A DNA stretch of 64,000 nt from Spirulina subsalsa FACHB-351 (GCF_026130165.1 NZ_JAIHOM010000011.1:1-64000), one strand, 5' to 3'; shown: positions 43,819 through 56,166, counted from the first letter of the stretch. Numbers and translations are program-made. Notes: generated by a model not told the origin, from the letters alone.

Positions 43819-45036
43819 TCACATTCGAGTTTTTAACCAGTCCACAATAGTGGGCGGTAAATCCCGTTGTACCTTACCACTGACATACATCCCAATATGT
43901 CCCACCGGGAAAGATTGCACCGTGTAATCCTTCGTCGTCACATACTGTTGTAACGCCAAAGAAGACTCCGGCGGCACTAAATGATCCTTCTCCGCATAAA
44001 GATTTAAAATCGGCATAGTCAAGTTACTTAAATTCACCTGTTTATCCCCAATCATTACCTCCCCTTTAATCAACTTATTCCCTTGATAAAAGTCTTTCAT
44101 GAATTGGCGATAGGTTTCCCCCGCTTGGTCTGGACTGTCAAAAATCCATTTTTCCATCCGCAGGAAATTCAAGATTTTATCCTCACTATCCATGATTTCC
44201 GGGAAGTCTAAATACTTCTGAATCCCCAACTGTCGCGGTTTCAACATTAAAAACTCTAGATTGAGATAATCTCCCGGAATATTGCCCAAAGAATCCACCA
44301 TTAAATCTACATCTAACGCTTCCGCCCCTAAAGTGCATCCACCCCGCATATTTAACAAACTATTGGGCATATTAAAGTCCACTGGGGCAACCATCACAAT
44401 GAGGTTTTTGACCTTCTCAGGATAGAGAGAACTATAACACAAGCTAAACGTTCCCCCCTGACAAACCCCCAAAAGATTCACCTTCTCTAACTGGTTGGTT
44501 TCCCGGATAAAATCAACGCAATTGTCAATATAACCGTTGATATAATCATCTAAGGTTAACCAACGATCAGCCCGTGTGGGATAACCCCAATCAATCAAAT
44601 AAACATCTAAGCCCAATTTTAACAAATTCGCCACAAGGGAACGATTTTCCTGTAAATCCACCATAAAAGGACGATTCACAAGGGCGTAAACAATCAAAAC
44701 AGGAACAGCCAAAGGCTTTTTGACCACAGGTTTAAAGCGATACAACGTGATTTTATCTTCCTGATAAACCACATCCTTGGGACTTGCGCCAATCTCAATA
44801 TCTTCTTCCCGCAAACGGCTTAGATTTTCAATTCCTTTGACTAACTTTTGTGTCAGTTCCGTGTATTCGTGGGTGGTATCTTCTAAACCCATTTGGGTTA
44901 AAAATGGTAACATAATTCTGAAGACTCCTTGTAATAAATGCCAACATTCCGGGGAAAAGTGGGGCGGAAAATTCGCCACAGTAGGGGAGAGACAATGGTC
45001 AATTAAGGGATGAGAATAGCAGTGGGAGGTCATCAT
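43819..45036 (-). CDS. phaC: Class III PHA synthase subunit PhaC
   Basis: 405 aa from ATG at 45036, chosen because AGGAGG lies at 45041-45046 (a second ATG at 45033 has better spacing); the frame opens at 45069. It is an alpha/beta hydrolase with the nucleophile in LLGVCQGGTFS (Cys in place of the lipase Ser), Asp in YAEKDHLVPPE and His in FPVGHIGMY. It polymerises 3-hydroxybutyryl-CoA to PHB on granules, needing PhaE. It is last of phaABEC. The 45037-45164 spacer separates it from phaE. Confidence 0.94.
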   Translation of the reverse strand: MMTSHCYSHPLIDHCLSPTVANFPPHFSPECWHLLQGVFRIMLPFLTQMGLEDTTHEYTELTQKLVKGIENLSRLREEDIEIGASPKDVVYQEDKITLYRFKPVVKKPLAVPVLIVYALVNRPFMVDLQENRSLVANLLKLGLDVYLIDWGYPTRADRWLTLDDYINGYIDNCVDFIRETNQLEKVNLLGVCQGGTFSLCYSSLYPEKVKNLIVMVAPVDFNMPNSLLNMRGGCTLGAEALDVDLMVDSLGNIPGDYLNLEFLMLKPRQLGIQKYLDFPEIMDSEDKILNFLRMEKWIFDSPDQAGETYRQFMKDFYQGNKLIKGEVMIGDKQVNLSNLTMPILNLYAEKDHLVPPESSLALQQYVTTKDYTVQSFPVGHIGMYVSGKVQRDLPPTIVDWLKTRM

Positions 45037-45164
45037 TTTTCCTCCTGAATCATGTCCCTCTTCCTTCACTTGTGGCTATTTTCAAACAACCAAACTCCAA
45101 ATCAATGCTGAGGTGAAATAGCGAAAAAATACTATCTAAAAAAGTGCTATTTCGTCCTATTTGT

Positions 45165-45386
45165 GCCATTTGATGCTATTCGTAGGTTGGGTGTAGCGAT
45201 AGCGAAACCCAACAAATCTTAGCCTAAGTCAAGCCAAAAAGCCATTTGATGCTATTCGTAGGTTGGGTGTAGCGACAGCGAAACCCAACAAATCTTAGCC
45301 TAAGTCAAGCCAAAAAGCCATTTGATGCTATTCGTAGGTTGGGTGTAGCGACAGCGAAACCCAACAAATCTTAGCCTAAGTCAAGC
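45165..45386. repeat. 76-bp tandem repeat, about 2.9 copies
   Basis: Units begin at 45165, 45241 and 45317. Each has CATTTGATGCTATTC, the hairpin core GTAGGTTGGGTGTAGCGA to AAACCCAAC, then AAATCTTAGCCTAAGTCAAG. The last unit overlaps the phaE stop codon (45381-45383). Sited between phaE and phaC. Confidence 0.9.
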
Positions 45387-46448
45387 ATCAGTACCTTTGG
45401 ACTTTTCTGCTTTATTGGTCGTCGCGGTTTTAGTGCCTTTGGATGAGGAAGTAACCTCCTGTTGTACATTCTTTTGGGCGAGGTCTTTTTTCAGTTGCTT
45501 AAGTTCCTTGCGCAGTTCATAGATGGTCTTGTGCATCTCATCAACTTCACTGCGTAAAGGCATATTCATGCTTTGGAGAAACAGTTCCATTAACTGTTGC
45601 TGTTCCAAACGGTAAGCACTTAAAGCATTTAAGAAAGCACCGCGAATTTTTAAGTTTTCTTCCTGACAAAATGCCTCCCCAAAAACATCATCAGCAATTT
45701 CACTCCAAACTTGTTGGAATTGCTTCCATGTTTGAATGGCTTCGCCTTTTTCTGCCCGCGAGATCAAGTTTTGCATTAAGGCTTCAAAGGAACGCACCTG
45801 AATATCTGCCAAAACGACTTGATAGTTAACACTCGCTTGATTGAGGTTTTTCCATGCCTCAAAACTGCGGACTAATTTTCCGTTAAATTCTCGCGTTGGT
45901 CCAAGAATCGGACTTTGCATTAAACTGCCAAAGCTTTCCTCATAGAATAAGTTCCAGTAGAGGTTATTTAACTCAATCCAAGCGGAACTGTTCCCGGTTG
46001 CGGCTTTCCCCATTGTCCCTAAATGGAGTCCCATTGGATCTAACCACAGTTGGGTAAATTTTTGCACTTGTTGTAAGTAAAGTTGCCACATTTGGGCAAC
46101 ATCTTGATTCATTTGTAGGTTGCCGTGGCTTACATTGTCCAGTTGTTCCCGCATTTTTTGGGCGTACTGACTCATGGTTTTTGTCCAGTCGCCGCCGCTT
46201 TCGAGTTGGGGAAAAATATCTTTCCACGCATCAAAGGATAGTTTAACAAACCGCAGCCATAAATCTTGATTATCCAGATAACGATGGGTGAATTTATCCA
46301 GTTCAGGCTGAACATCGCCAAAGGGTTTGGCGGTGGAAACTGTTCCCATAAAATCAAACCAGTTCCGCCATACTTGGGTACTGGTTTCTGTCCAAGTATT
46401 GACCACTTCACTGGCCATATTACTCCAGTTTTTATTGTTGTTGGTCAT
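45381..46448 (-). CDS. phaE: Class III PHA synthase subunit PhaE
   Basis: 355 aa. Opens MTNNNKNWSNMASEVVNTWT; a helical domain (about 1-290) with FVKLSFDAWKDIFPQLESGG and LYWNLFYEESFGSLMQSPIL matches PhaE. The C-terminal MPLRSEVDEMHKTIYELRKE with KELKQLKKDL is the coiled coil near the PhaC-binding end, then a Lys/Thr tail. PhaE activates PhaC in class III synthases. Its stop codon is within a 76-bp tandem repeat. Confidence 0.93.
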   Translation of the reverse strand: MTNNNKNWSNMASEVVNTWTETSTQVWRNWFDFMGTVSTAKPFGDVQPELDKFTHRYLDNQDLWLRFVKLSFDAWKDIFPQLESGGDWTKTMSQYAQKMREQLDNVSHGNLQMNQDVAQMWQLYLQQVQKFTQLWLDPMGLHLGTMGKAATGNSSAWIELNNLYWNLFYEESFGSLMQSPILGPTREFNGKLVRSFEAWKNLNQASVNYQVVLADIQVRSFEALMQNLISRAEKGEAIQTWKQFQQVWSEIADDVFGEAFCQEENLKIRGAFLNALSAYRLEQQQLMELFLQSMNMPLRSEVDEMHKTIYELRKELKQLKKDLAQKNVQQEVTSSSKGTKTATTNKAEKSKGTDA

Positions 46449-46553
46449 AATGTTTTCCTCGTTTTTTGTTAAAACAATTGCGTCAGAGGTGGGGAGAGGG
46501 GGAGCAGGGAAGTCGGGTGTAATGTTATTGACTAACTTTGACTAACTTTAGCC

Positions 46554-46615
46554 AGAAACCGGGTTGCATTCATTGTCTAGTTTTCTCGATACACCCTAGC
46601 AAAAACCCGGTTTCT
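46554..46615. repeat. AGAAACCGGGTT inverted repeat
   Basis: AGAAACCGGGTT (46554-46565) is perfectly inverted at 46604-46615 (AACCCGGTTTCT). It is between phaB and phaE. The arm also appears near 29250 (GAGAAACCGGGC) and in the 43719 terminator, so it is a dispersed MITE-like hairpin. Confidence 0.7.
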
Positions 46616-46668
46616 CATGTCAATTGTCAATTGTCAATTATCTATTCCCTATTCCCTGTTCCCTGTTA

Positions 46669-47391
46669 TCAAGTATGGTGTGCGCCATTGACGCGCAGGA
46701 CTTCCCCAGAAACGTAGCTACTGGCGACGGGAGAGAGGAGATAGGCTACAGCCCAAGCAATATCTTGAGGTTCTCCAAAGCGTCGGAAGGGGATTTCTGC
46801 GGTGATTTTGTCCCGTACTTTGTCGGGGATGGCTTGAGTCATTTCGGTGTTGATGAATCCGGGGGCGATCGCATTAGCCCGCACTCCATAGCGCGCACAT
46901 TCCCGCGCCAAGGATTTGACAATACCAATCACAGCCGCTTTTGTCGCCGCATAGTTCGCTTGTCCGGCATTGCCGCGATCGCCGGAAATGGAACTAATGG
47001 CCACAATTGACCCCCCATTCTGCTCATACATCCCTTCAATAAAGGGCTGGATGGTATTTTTAACCCCTTTTAAATTCACATTAATCACCGCATCCCAATC
47101 AGCATCAGTGAGTTTGGTAAAAAAGTTATCCCGGGTGATGCCTGCATTGGCCACTACACCATACACCGGCCCCAGTTTCTCCGTAATCATTTGGGCGGCC
47201 GCCTGCATAGATTCTAAACTGGTGACATCGGCTTCAACTGCCAAAGCTTTCCCGTCGTCGTCAGAAATCACAATGTCGGTATAGGCCACTTTTGCGCCCA
47301 AATCCAGCAACAAGTTGACAATGGCTTTACCAATGCCCCGATTTCCACCTGTGACAACGATGACTTTATCTTCTAATCCGAGAGATACCAT
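46669..47391 (-). CDS. phaB: Acetoacetyl-CoA reductase PhaB
   Basis: 240 aa, classical SDR. GGNRGIGKAIVN binds NADPH, VVANAGIT is the NAG motif, Ser in VAISSISGDRGNAGQ and Tyr/Lys in ANYAATKAAVIG are catalytic. It reduces acetoacetyl-CoA to (R)-3-hydroxybutyryl-CoA, feeding PHA synthase. The start codon lies 71 nt after phaA and 278 nt before phaE begins. Confidence 0.93.
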   Translation of the reverse strand: MVSLGLEDKVIVVTGGNRGIGKAIVNLLLDLGAKVAYTDIVISDDDGKALAVEADVTSLESMQAAAQMITEKLGPVYGVVANAGITRDNFFTKLTDADWDAVINVNLKGVKNTIQPFIEGMYEQNGGSIVAISSISGDRGNAGQANYAATKAAVIGIVKSLARECARYGVRANAIAPGFINTEMTQAIPDKVRDKITAEIPFRRFGEPQDIAWAVAYLLSPVASSYVSGEVLRVNGAHHT

Positions 47392-47462
47392 ATTAATTTT
47401 GCTCCTAAACTGATGAAAGACAATCCCCCCTCACCCGGCTTGGGACAGGGGGAATAGTGGGT

Positions 47463-48653
47463 TTAAACTCGTTCTAAGGCGATCGCCGTTCCGCCCCCGG
47501 TACCATGACACAAGGCCGCAATCCCGCGTGTTTTATCCTGTTCCTGTAGGGCATTTAACAGGGTGACAACAATCCGCGCCCCCGATGCACCGATAGGATG
47601 GCCCAAGGCGATCGCACCCCCATTCACATTCAACTGCTCATGAGGCACTCCCAGCAACTTGTTAAACAACAAATTACTAACCGCAAACGCCTCATTGTTC
47701 TCAAACAAATCGAAATCTGCTATACCCATCCCCAACTTATCCAGCAGCTTCTTCGTGGCATAAATCGGCACTTCTGGGAAACGCCAACTTTCGCCCCCCG
47801 CCCAAGCACCCCCTAACACCTTCGCCAACGGTGTTAAGCCATAACGCTCCACCGCCTCCCCACTGGCGAGAATTAACGCCGCCGCACCATCCGAGAGTTG
47901 GCTACAATTACCAGCCGTTAACACCCCATCCGACTTAAACGCCGGGCGTAACTTAGCCAAACTTTCCAGTGTCGTCTCCGCCCGAATCCCCTCATCACTA
48001 TCCAGTAACTTGGTTTCCTTCTTCACCCGCACTTCCACCGGGGCAATTTCCGCCTTAAAAGTTCCTCGCGCCGTCGCCGCCGCCGCCCGTTGTTGGGAAT
48101 AAGCCGCCACCTCATCGAGCGCCTCACGGCTAAAACCATGATCCGCCGCCAGACGTTCCGTTTGTTCTCCCATCCCCTCACCCGTCAGAGAATCCGTCAA
48201 ACCGTCATAAATCAATAAATCCGTTAACGGTTCCGGCGCACCCAACAGGGTTTTATAGCCCCAACGCGCCCGGGCTGAAAGAGCAAAGGCCGTCTGAGAC
48301 ATGGATTCCATGCCCCCAGCCAACACCACATCCGCCTCCCGCGCCTGAATGGTAATCATCCCGTTATAAATGGCCATCATCGCCGAGGAACACACCATAT
48401 CAATGGCATAACCATCCACACTAGGAGGGATACCCGCCTTAATTGCCGCTTGACGAGGGAGCAATTGCCCATGTCCTCCCCGTAGGACATTGCCCATAAT
48501 GTAGAGATCGAGGTTTTCTGGGGCAATGCCTGCCTTTTGGAGAGCAGCCGCCATCGCATGGGCTCCCAATTCAGTAGGCGCAAATCCCGACAAGCCACCC
48601 CCAAAACGACCTAGCGGAGTGCGCACGGCGGAGACAATATAAGTTTCAGTCAT
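47463..48653 (-). CDS. phaA: Acetyl-CoA acetyltransferase PhaA
   Basis: 396 aa thiolase. Active-site Cys in DMVCSSAMMAIYNG, His in LGHPIGASGAR, and the second Cys in ALCHGTGGGTA. It condenses two acetyl-CoA to acetoacetyl-CoA, the first PHB step. First gene of the phaABEC unit, divergent from the RM cassette across 500 bp. Confidence 0.94.
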   Translation of the reverse strand: MTETYIVSAVRTPLGRFGGGLSGFAPTELGAHAMAAALQKAGIAPENLDLYIMGNVLRGGHGQLLPRQAAIKAGIPPSVDGYAIDMVCSSAMMAIYNGMITIQAREADVVLAGGMESMSQTAFALSARARWGYKTLLGAPEPLTDLLIYDGLTDSLTGEGMGEQTERLAADHGFSREALDEVAAYSQQRAAAATARGTFKAEIAPVEVRVKKETKLLDSDEGIRAETTLESLAKLRPAFKSDGVLTAGNCSQLSDGAAALILASGEAVERYGLTPLAKVLGGAWAGGESWRFPEVPIYATKKLLDKLGMGIADFDLFENNEAFAVSNLLFNKLLGVPHEQLNVNGGAIALGHPIGASGARIVVTLLNALQEQDKTRGIAALCHGTGGGTAIALERV

Positions 48654-49110
48654 GATAATCCTGCAAAATGATTGATTATCGAGGTTGAGAAAATTCTAGT
48701 TTGCTTAGTTTCTCCTTTGATTAAATACAATTACCAACCAGAGCAGGCTTGATCTTCCAATCAACCCACTAATCCTTTTACGGCTATTGTTTCAATCAAA
48801 CAAGCCTTAAGATAACATTTAAAGATCCCCTGACTCTAGTTTTTCGCAGGGTTAAAACAATTCTTTTCTTTTCTCAATATTTATTCATAAACATTAAGAA
48901 AAAATGAAGGGATCACGCAATAAAATTAAGTATAAAATACAACCCATTGCGATAGAATTAAACCGGATTTAATTCCGACCTTTAAAGTCGGATTTCTAAG
49001 GATATTTTATCCTAATTACTCGCATCATGATAGGCTTGACAATATTTTCCACGAACTCCTCCCGTAACATCTTGTTAAAAAACGTAATTCTCGGATTTCC
49101 TGAATACTAT
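48654..49110. other. AT-rich region between phaA and the RM cassette
   Basis: No gene seen. It is conspicuously AT-rich against the window average. Two small hairpins occur: CCGAC(48975)/GTCGG(48991) and AGGATA(48999)/TATCCT(49013). Promoters for phaA and the controller gene must be here; the change in composition probably marks an edge of the transferred RM cassette. Confidence 0.5.
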
Positions 49111-49143
49111 AGTCTGTAGACTGAGCGTCTCTATATCTGAGAC
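49111..49143. promoter_or_regulatory. Candidate C-box operators
   Basis: Two palindromes in a row: AGTCTGTAGACT (49111-49122) and GTCTC-TATATCT-GAGAC (49127-49143). They end 9 bp before the controller gene's ATG at 49153, where C-boxes of type II RM controller genes lie; the AGTC/GACT core is like that of known C-boxes. Confidence 0.65.
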
Positions 49144-49152
49144 AATGCTCTT

Positions 49153-49392
49153 ATGACAAAAATTAATAAAGCTTTGGGTCAAGTTCTGATTAAGTACAGA
49201 ACATTGGCAAAAATTTCCCAAGAAGAGCTTGCTGACAGAGCAGGTATACACCGCACCTATGTTAGCCAGATAGAGCGCGGCTTGAAATCACCTACTTTAT
49301 TGATTTTGTTTAAGATTTCAGAATCTTTAAACACGACTCCCAGTATTTTGCTGTCTGAAGTTGAACAGATATTAGATGATATACATCCTTAA
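49153..49392 (+). CDS. Restriction-modification controller (C) protein
   Basis: 79 aa, XRE-type HTH. ISQEELADRAGIHRTYVSQI with ERGLKSPTLLILFKISESL is the HTH; size and position ahead of a restriction gene identify a C protein. C proteins activate then repress their own operon and restriction, delaying nuclease production after cassette entry. The stop overlaps the next start by 17 nt. Confidence 0.85.
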   Translation: MTKINKALGQVLIKYRTLAKISQEELADRAGIHRTYVSQIERGLKSPTLLILFKISESLNTTPSILLSEVEQILDDIHP

Positions 49393-50050
49393 ACCAAATT
49401 TTAATATTGACTGCGGGTTTAATTTGAATGGAAACCACGTCAATTCAGCCTTAGATCAAACCAATAGATTTTTAGAAACTATCCCTTCAACCGTTTACAA
49501 GAACATTGATTATAAAACCACAAGCTCTATTGTGGGTTCTATGTTTTGTCACGCTATAGCAGATGTAGTAGGTGCAATAGTTAATCCTATCGAAAAAGGA
49601 CATCCTGATATTATTCCAATCGCAGGAAAAGACGCATTAGAAGGAGAACTTCGTAATTATCCTGTAGGACTTGAGGTTAAATGTACAGTCGGCAATATTC
49701 CTAAAGGTTCTAAATTGAGGGCTGGAGAACCTAGAATTAATGCTTTAGTGGGGATTACATGGCAGGCTCATCACCAAGAAGTTACTAAGCTGTTGGGCTT
49801 AGTGTGGGATTTTGTTGCCAGTGAATATGAATTTAACTATCCCAAAATTACAGCAGCTTTTTATGCAGATAATCTGACTATAGAGGATTGGGGTAGAATT
49901 AGTGGCACTAAAGGTCGAAATACAAAAGTGACAGGGATGAAAACAACCGGAAAACAAAAGATGGGTCAAGGGTGGGTGGCTCTAATTGAAGATCCTTTGT
50001 ATAGAGAACGTTATCAAAAGATTCTGAAATTTTCTATTGAAGAAAATTAA
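49376..50050 (+). CDS. Putative type II restriction endonuclease
   Basis: 224 aa from ATG at 49376, inside the controller gene. GHPDIIPIAGKDALEGELRN, then YPVGLEVKCT, gives a PD-(D/E)xK site: Asp of HPDI and Glu/Lys of LEVK. The start overlaps the C gene, indicating coupled translation. It converges with the methyltransferase by 4 nt. Specificity cannot be read off the sequence. Confidence 0.78.
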   Translation: MIYILKPNFNIDCGFNLNGNHVNSALDQTNRFLETIPSTVYKNIDYKTTSSIVGSMFCHAIADVVGAIVNPIEKGHPDIIPIAGKDALEGELRNYPVGLEVKCTVGNIPKGSKLRAGEPRINALVGITWQAHHQEVTKLLGLVWDFVASEYEFNYPKITAAFYADNLTIEDWGRISGTKGRNTKVTGMKTTGKQKMGQGWVALIEDPLYRERYQKILKFSIEEN

Positions 50051-50730
50051 AAAAGGCTAAGTTGCTGGCTTGCTTTGTTAGACCGATAGTAGATGAATTC
50101 TTTGCTAGTTTTACCTGCTACGCTCTTTAACTCTAGTAAGGGTTTAAACGGTAAATAATCTCCTTGATACCCTTCACAAAATATAATTTCTCCCTTTCTT
50201 TCTTTTGACCATATTGCTAAGTTTTGATAATTGATCAGATGGCTGCCATAGCGATAACCTTTACCTGCATCATCTTTGTACGGTGGATCAATAAACCAAG
50301 TCGCTTCTATGTGAGGAGCCATAGTATAATCACCGTGAATAATCTGCCAGTGCTTAATTTTAAATAAGTTATCTGACATATATCGCTTACTGATTGCCCA
50401 ATTTCTAGCCAGTACCGGAGTTACTTTAATAGTTTTATAGTGAAACGCCATTTTTGTGGCAGCGTGGACAATATGAAGAAACTCAGAGCTTTTTTCTCCA
50501 ATTTTTAGATCGGGAAGGCTTTTGATTTCAGATGCAGTCGCATAATAAATCAACCATCTCCAAATCTCAAAAACACGCTCATCTCTCTCAACTAAAATAA
50601 CTTTTCTTTTCCAGTTTCCTCCATAGAGAGAATAAGCGGCTGATCCTGCAAAAGGTTCAATAATTGTCTCAAAATTAGGTAATGGATAATGTTTCGCGAT
50701 TTGCTTTTTTCTGCCGTAGTAGTAGAACAT
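50047..50730 (-). CDS. DNA adenine methyltransferase, D12 class
   Basis: 227 aa. IIEPFAGSAAYSLYGG is the SAM-binding motif I and WFIDPPYKDDAGKGYRYG holds the DPPY catalytic motif IV. The order places it in the Dam/D12 (alpha) N6-adenine group. It protects host DNA from the convergent endonuclease. AT-rich like its partners. The N-terminus MFYYYGRKKQIAKHYPLPNF lies where expected for the family. Confidence 0.88.
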   Translation of the reverse strand: MFYYYGRKKQIAKHYPLPNFETIIEPFAGSAAYSLYGGNWKRKVILVERDERVFEIWRWLIYYATASEIKSLPDLKIGEKSSEFLHIVHAATKMAFHYKTIKVTPVLARNWAISKRYMSDNLFKIKHWQIIHGDYTMAPHIEATWFIDPPYKDDAGKGYRYGSHLINYQNLAIWSKERKGEIIFCEGYQGDYLPFKPLLELKSVAGKTSKEFIYYRSNKASQQLSLF

Positions 50731-50838
50731 ATGCTTGCTAGGTTTTGAATACTATGGTATTCAGTTTGTGTGCAGGAGTCAAGAGAACACACCTGACAAA
50801 TCACTACACTACAGATGACTCCTAGCTGCCGAACAAGG

Positions 50839-50873
50839 GGGTGCGCCAGAGGAAGAGAAACCCTGACGCACCC
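50839..50873. terminator. Hairpin between MTase start and DHOD-like gene
   Basis: GGGTGCG (50839-50845) pairs with CGCACCC (50867-50873). There is no T-run; it may act as a 3' hairpin for the DHOD-like transcript ending at 50890. Confidence 0.4.
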
Positions 50874-50889
50874 GGAAACTTAACTGATT

Positions 50890-51906
50890 CTAGGGAGCAA
50901 AGGTAAAGGAATCAGGATGATAAGATTGAATCCCTTGCATATATTGCACCCGTTCAAAGGCGCTTTCATTAGGACATTTAATCTGACTCATACTGCCTTG
51001 CATTTGCTTCACTGACTCATACTCATTTTCTTCCATCCAATGCACCATTTCCTGTTCTAAAGTGCGAATGTAGGGAATCCCATGCCGTAATAACACAGAA
51101 CAAATCTGAGTAATACTTGCCCCAGCCATTAACATTTTCAGCGCATCTTTGCCGTGCTGTATCCCACTGGTAGAGGCTAAATCTGACTCAATGCGCCCGT
51201 ATAAAATGGCAATCCAGCGCATGGGTAAACGCATCGCTTGGGGGGTACTTAATAAGATATTAGGACGCACGACTAATTCATCAATATCAATGTCCGGTTG
51301 ATAGAAACGATTAAACAACACTAACCCATCCGCCCCCGCATCACTAAAACGTTTAGCCATATAGGCCATATTACTAAAAAATGGGCTGAGTTTTAGGGCG
51401 ACGGGGATGGAAACCTCGGCTTTGACGGCGGTTAAAATATCCAGATAATTCTGCTCAATTTGCGCCCCCGTGGTGTGCATATCGGTGGGAATATCGTAGA
51501 TATTTAATTCTAAAGCATCGGCTCCGGCTTCTTGAATCAGTTTAGAAAAATGAGTCCAACCGCCAATATTATTACCATTTAAGGAGGCAATAATGGGGAT
51601 ATTAACCGATTCTTTACAACTGCGGATATGTTCTAAATACAATTCTGGGCCGACGTGGAAGGTTTCCGGTTCGGGGAAGTAGGTTAACGCTTCGGCAAAG
51701 GTTTCTGTCCCGTAGGTTAAATGGTGATGGAGTTCGTACTGTTCTTTCTCTAATTGTTCCTCAAAAATACTATGCAAAATCACGGCGGCCGCGCCGGAAT
51801 CTTCCATTAATTTAATGTTGTCCAGATTCTCGGTTAAGGGGGCGGCGGCGGAAGGAACAAGGGGAGATTTTAAGTTCAGTCCTAGATAAGTGGTTGTGAG
51901 ATCCAT
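50890..51906 (-). CDS. Dihydroorotate dehydrogenase-like protein
   Basis: 338 aa from ATG at 51906 (MDLTTTYLGLNLKSPLVPSA). The frame stays open to 52353 only because it runs through a 60-bp tandem repeat; those residues are not part of the protein. It is an FMN TIM barrel: PLVPSAAAPLTENLDNIKLM, IPIIASLNGNNIGGWTHFSK, VSIPVALKLSPFFSN, LVLFNRFYQPDID, TSGIQHGKDALKMLMAGAS. This subgroup is DHOD-like, not true PyrD. It lies downstream of nifJ on the same strand, an arrangement I believe recurs in cyanobacteria. Confidence 0.87.
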   Translation of the reverse strand: MDLTTTYLGLNLKSPLVPSAAAPLTENLDNIKLMEDSGAAAVILHSIFEEQLEKEQYELHHHLTYGTETFAEALTYFPEPETFHVGPELYLEHIRSCKESVNIPIIASLNGNNIGGWTHFSKLIQEAGADALELNIYDIPTDMHTTGAQIEQNYLDILTAVKAEVSIPVALKLSPFFSNMAYMAKRFSDAGADGLVLFNRFYQPDIDIDELVVRPNILLSTPQAMRLPMRWIAILYGRIESDLASTSGIQHGKDALKMLMAGASITQICSVLLRHGIPYIRTLEQEMVHWMEENEYESVKQMQGSMSQIKCPNESAFERVQYMQGIQSYHPDSFTFAP

Positions 51907-51967
51907 GTGCTGTTTTATCCGTAATAAAAGGGAATGGGATGTCCTATGTTGTCGGGTAATCCTACCC

Positions 51968-52360
51968 GTAGGTTGGGTGAAACAACAGCGCAACCCAACA
52001 AAATCATTGATAATTGTTGAACAATTTGTAGGTTGGGTGAAACAACAACACAACCCGACAAAATCATTGATAATTGTTGAACAATTTGTAGGTTGGGTGA
52101 AACAACAACACAACCCGACAAAATCATTGATAATTGTTGAACAATTTGTAGGTTGGGTGAAACAACAACGCAACCCGACAAAATCATTGATAATTGTTGA
52201 ACAATTTGTAGGTTGGGTGAAACAACAACGCAACCCGACAAAATCATTGATAATTGTTGAACAATTTGTAGGTTGGGTGGAGCGACAGCGCAACCCAACA
52301 AAATCATTGATAATTGTTGAACAATTTGTAGGTTGGGTGAAACAACAACGCAACCCAACA
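51968..52360. repeat. 60-bp tandem repeat, seven hairpin cores
   Basis: Seven GTAGGTTGGGT hairpin cores begin at 51968 and every 60 bp up to 52328. Each pairs with AACCC(A/G)ACA after about 14 nt; the 27-bp linker contains AAATCATTGATAATTGTTG. Because 60 is a multiple of three and no unit has a stop in some frames, long frames are open on both strands (51890-52420 plus, 51915-52433 minus). The same hairpin core is at 45180-45370. Confidence 0.95.
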
Positions 52361-52440
52361 ACTCACGGGAGGATTGAGCCGAATAAGACAGGAAACAGGG
52401 GGCGATTAACCATTGTGTGATTAAACCCCCCAAGGCTCAC

Positions 52441-52460
52441 CCCTGAACTGGCATTCAGGG
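52441..52460 (-). terminator. Hairpin after nifJ
   Basis: CCCTGAA (52441-52447) pairs with TTCAGGG (52454-52460), about 30 bp after the nifJ stop. A G-rich stretch then TTTAATC follows, not a T-run. Confidence 0.5.
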
Positions 52461-52490
52461 ATGATGATTCACTCAGGGAGGAAAATGACC

Positions 52491-56081
<3,591 letters not shown>

Positions 56082-56108
56082 AATCATCAAGTCTGAATGA
56101 ACAATAAT

Positions 56109-56166
56109 GGGCTGTTGAGTCGCAATCGGTTAAAGATTGCACGGTAGGACTACTCATAAACAGCCC
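56109..56166 (-). promoter_or_regulatory. Nested hairpin in nifJ upstream region
   Basis: GGGCTGTT (56109-56116) pairs with AACAGCCC (56159-56166); inside, GCAATC (56122-56127) pairs with GATTGC (56135-56140). The structure ends 28 nt ahead of the nifJ ATG, so it should be in the leader RNA if the promoter is farther upstream. Nested inverted repeats of this kind can be RNA switches, attenuators or DNA operators. Confidence 0.55.

Noticed and set aside
49153-50730. RM cassette as part of a larger defence island with the CRISPR array
   Set aside because: More than 30 kb of housekeeping and metabolic genes lie between them, and no other defence genes flank the cassette.
51907-52353. N-terminal extension of the DHOD-like protein
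   Set aside because: The extra residues are only repeat translation; the natural start MDLTTTYLGLNLKSP is at 51906.
51890-52420. Long plus-strand open frame of repeated VGWVKQQRNPTKSLIIVEQF
   Set aside because: It is produced by the 60-bp noncoding tandem repeat, whose period is a multiple of three; the opposite strand is equally open, and no start region or family is seen.
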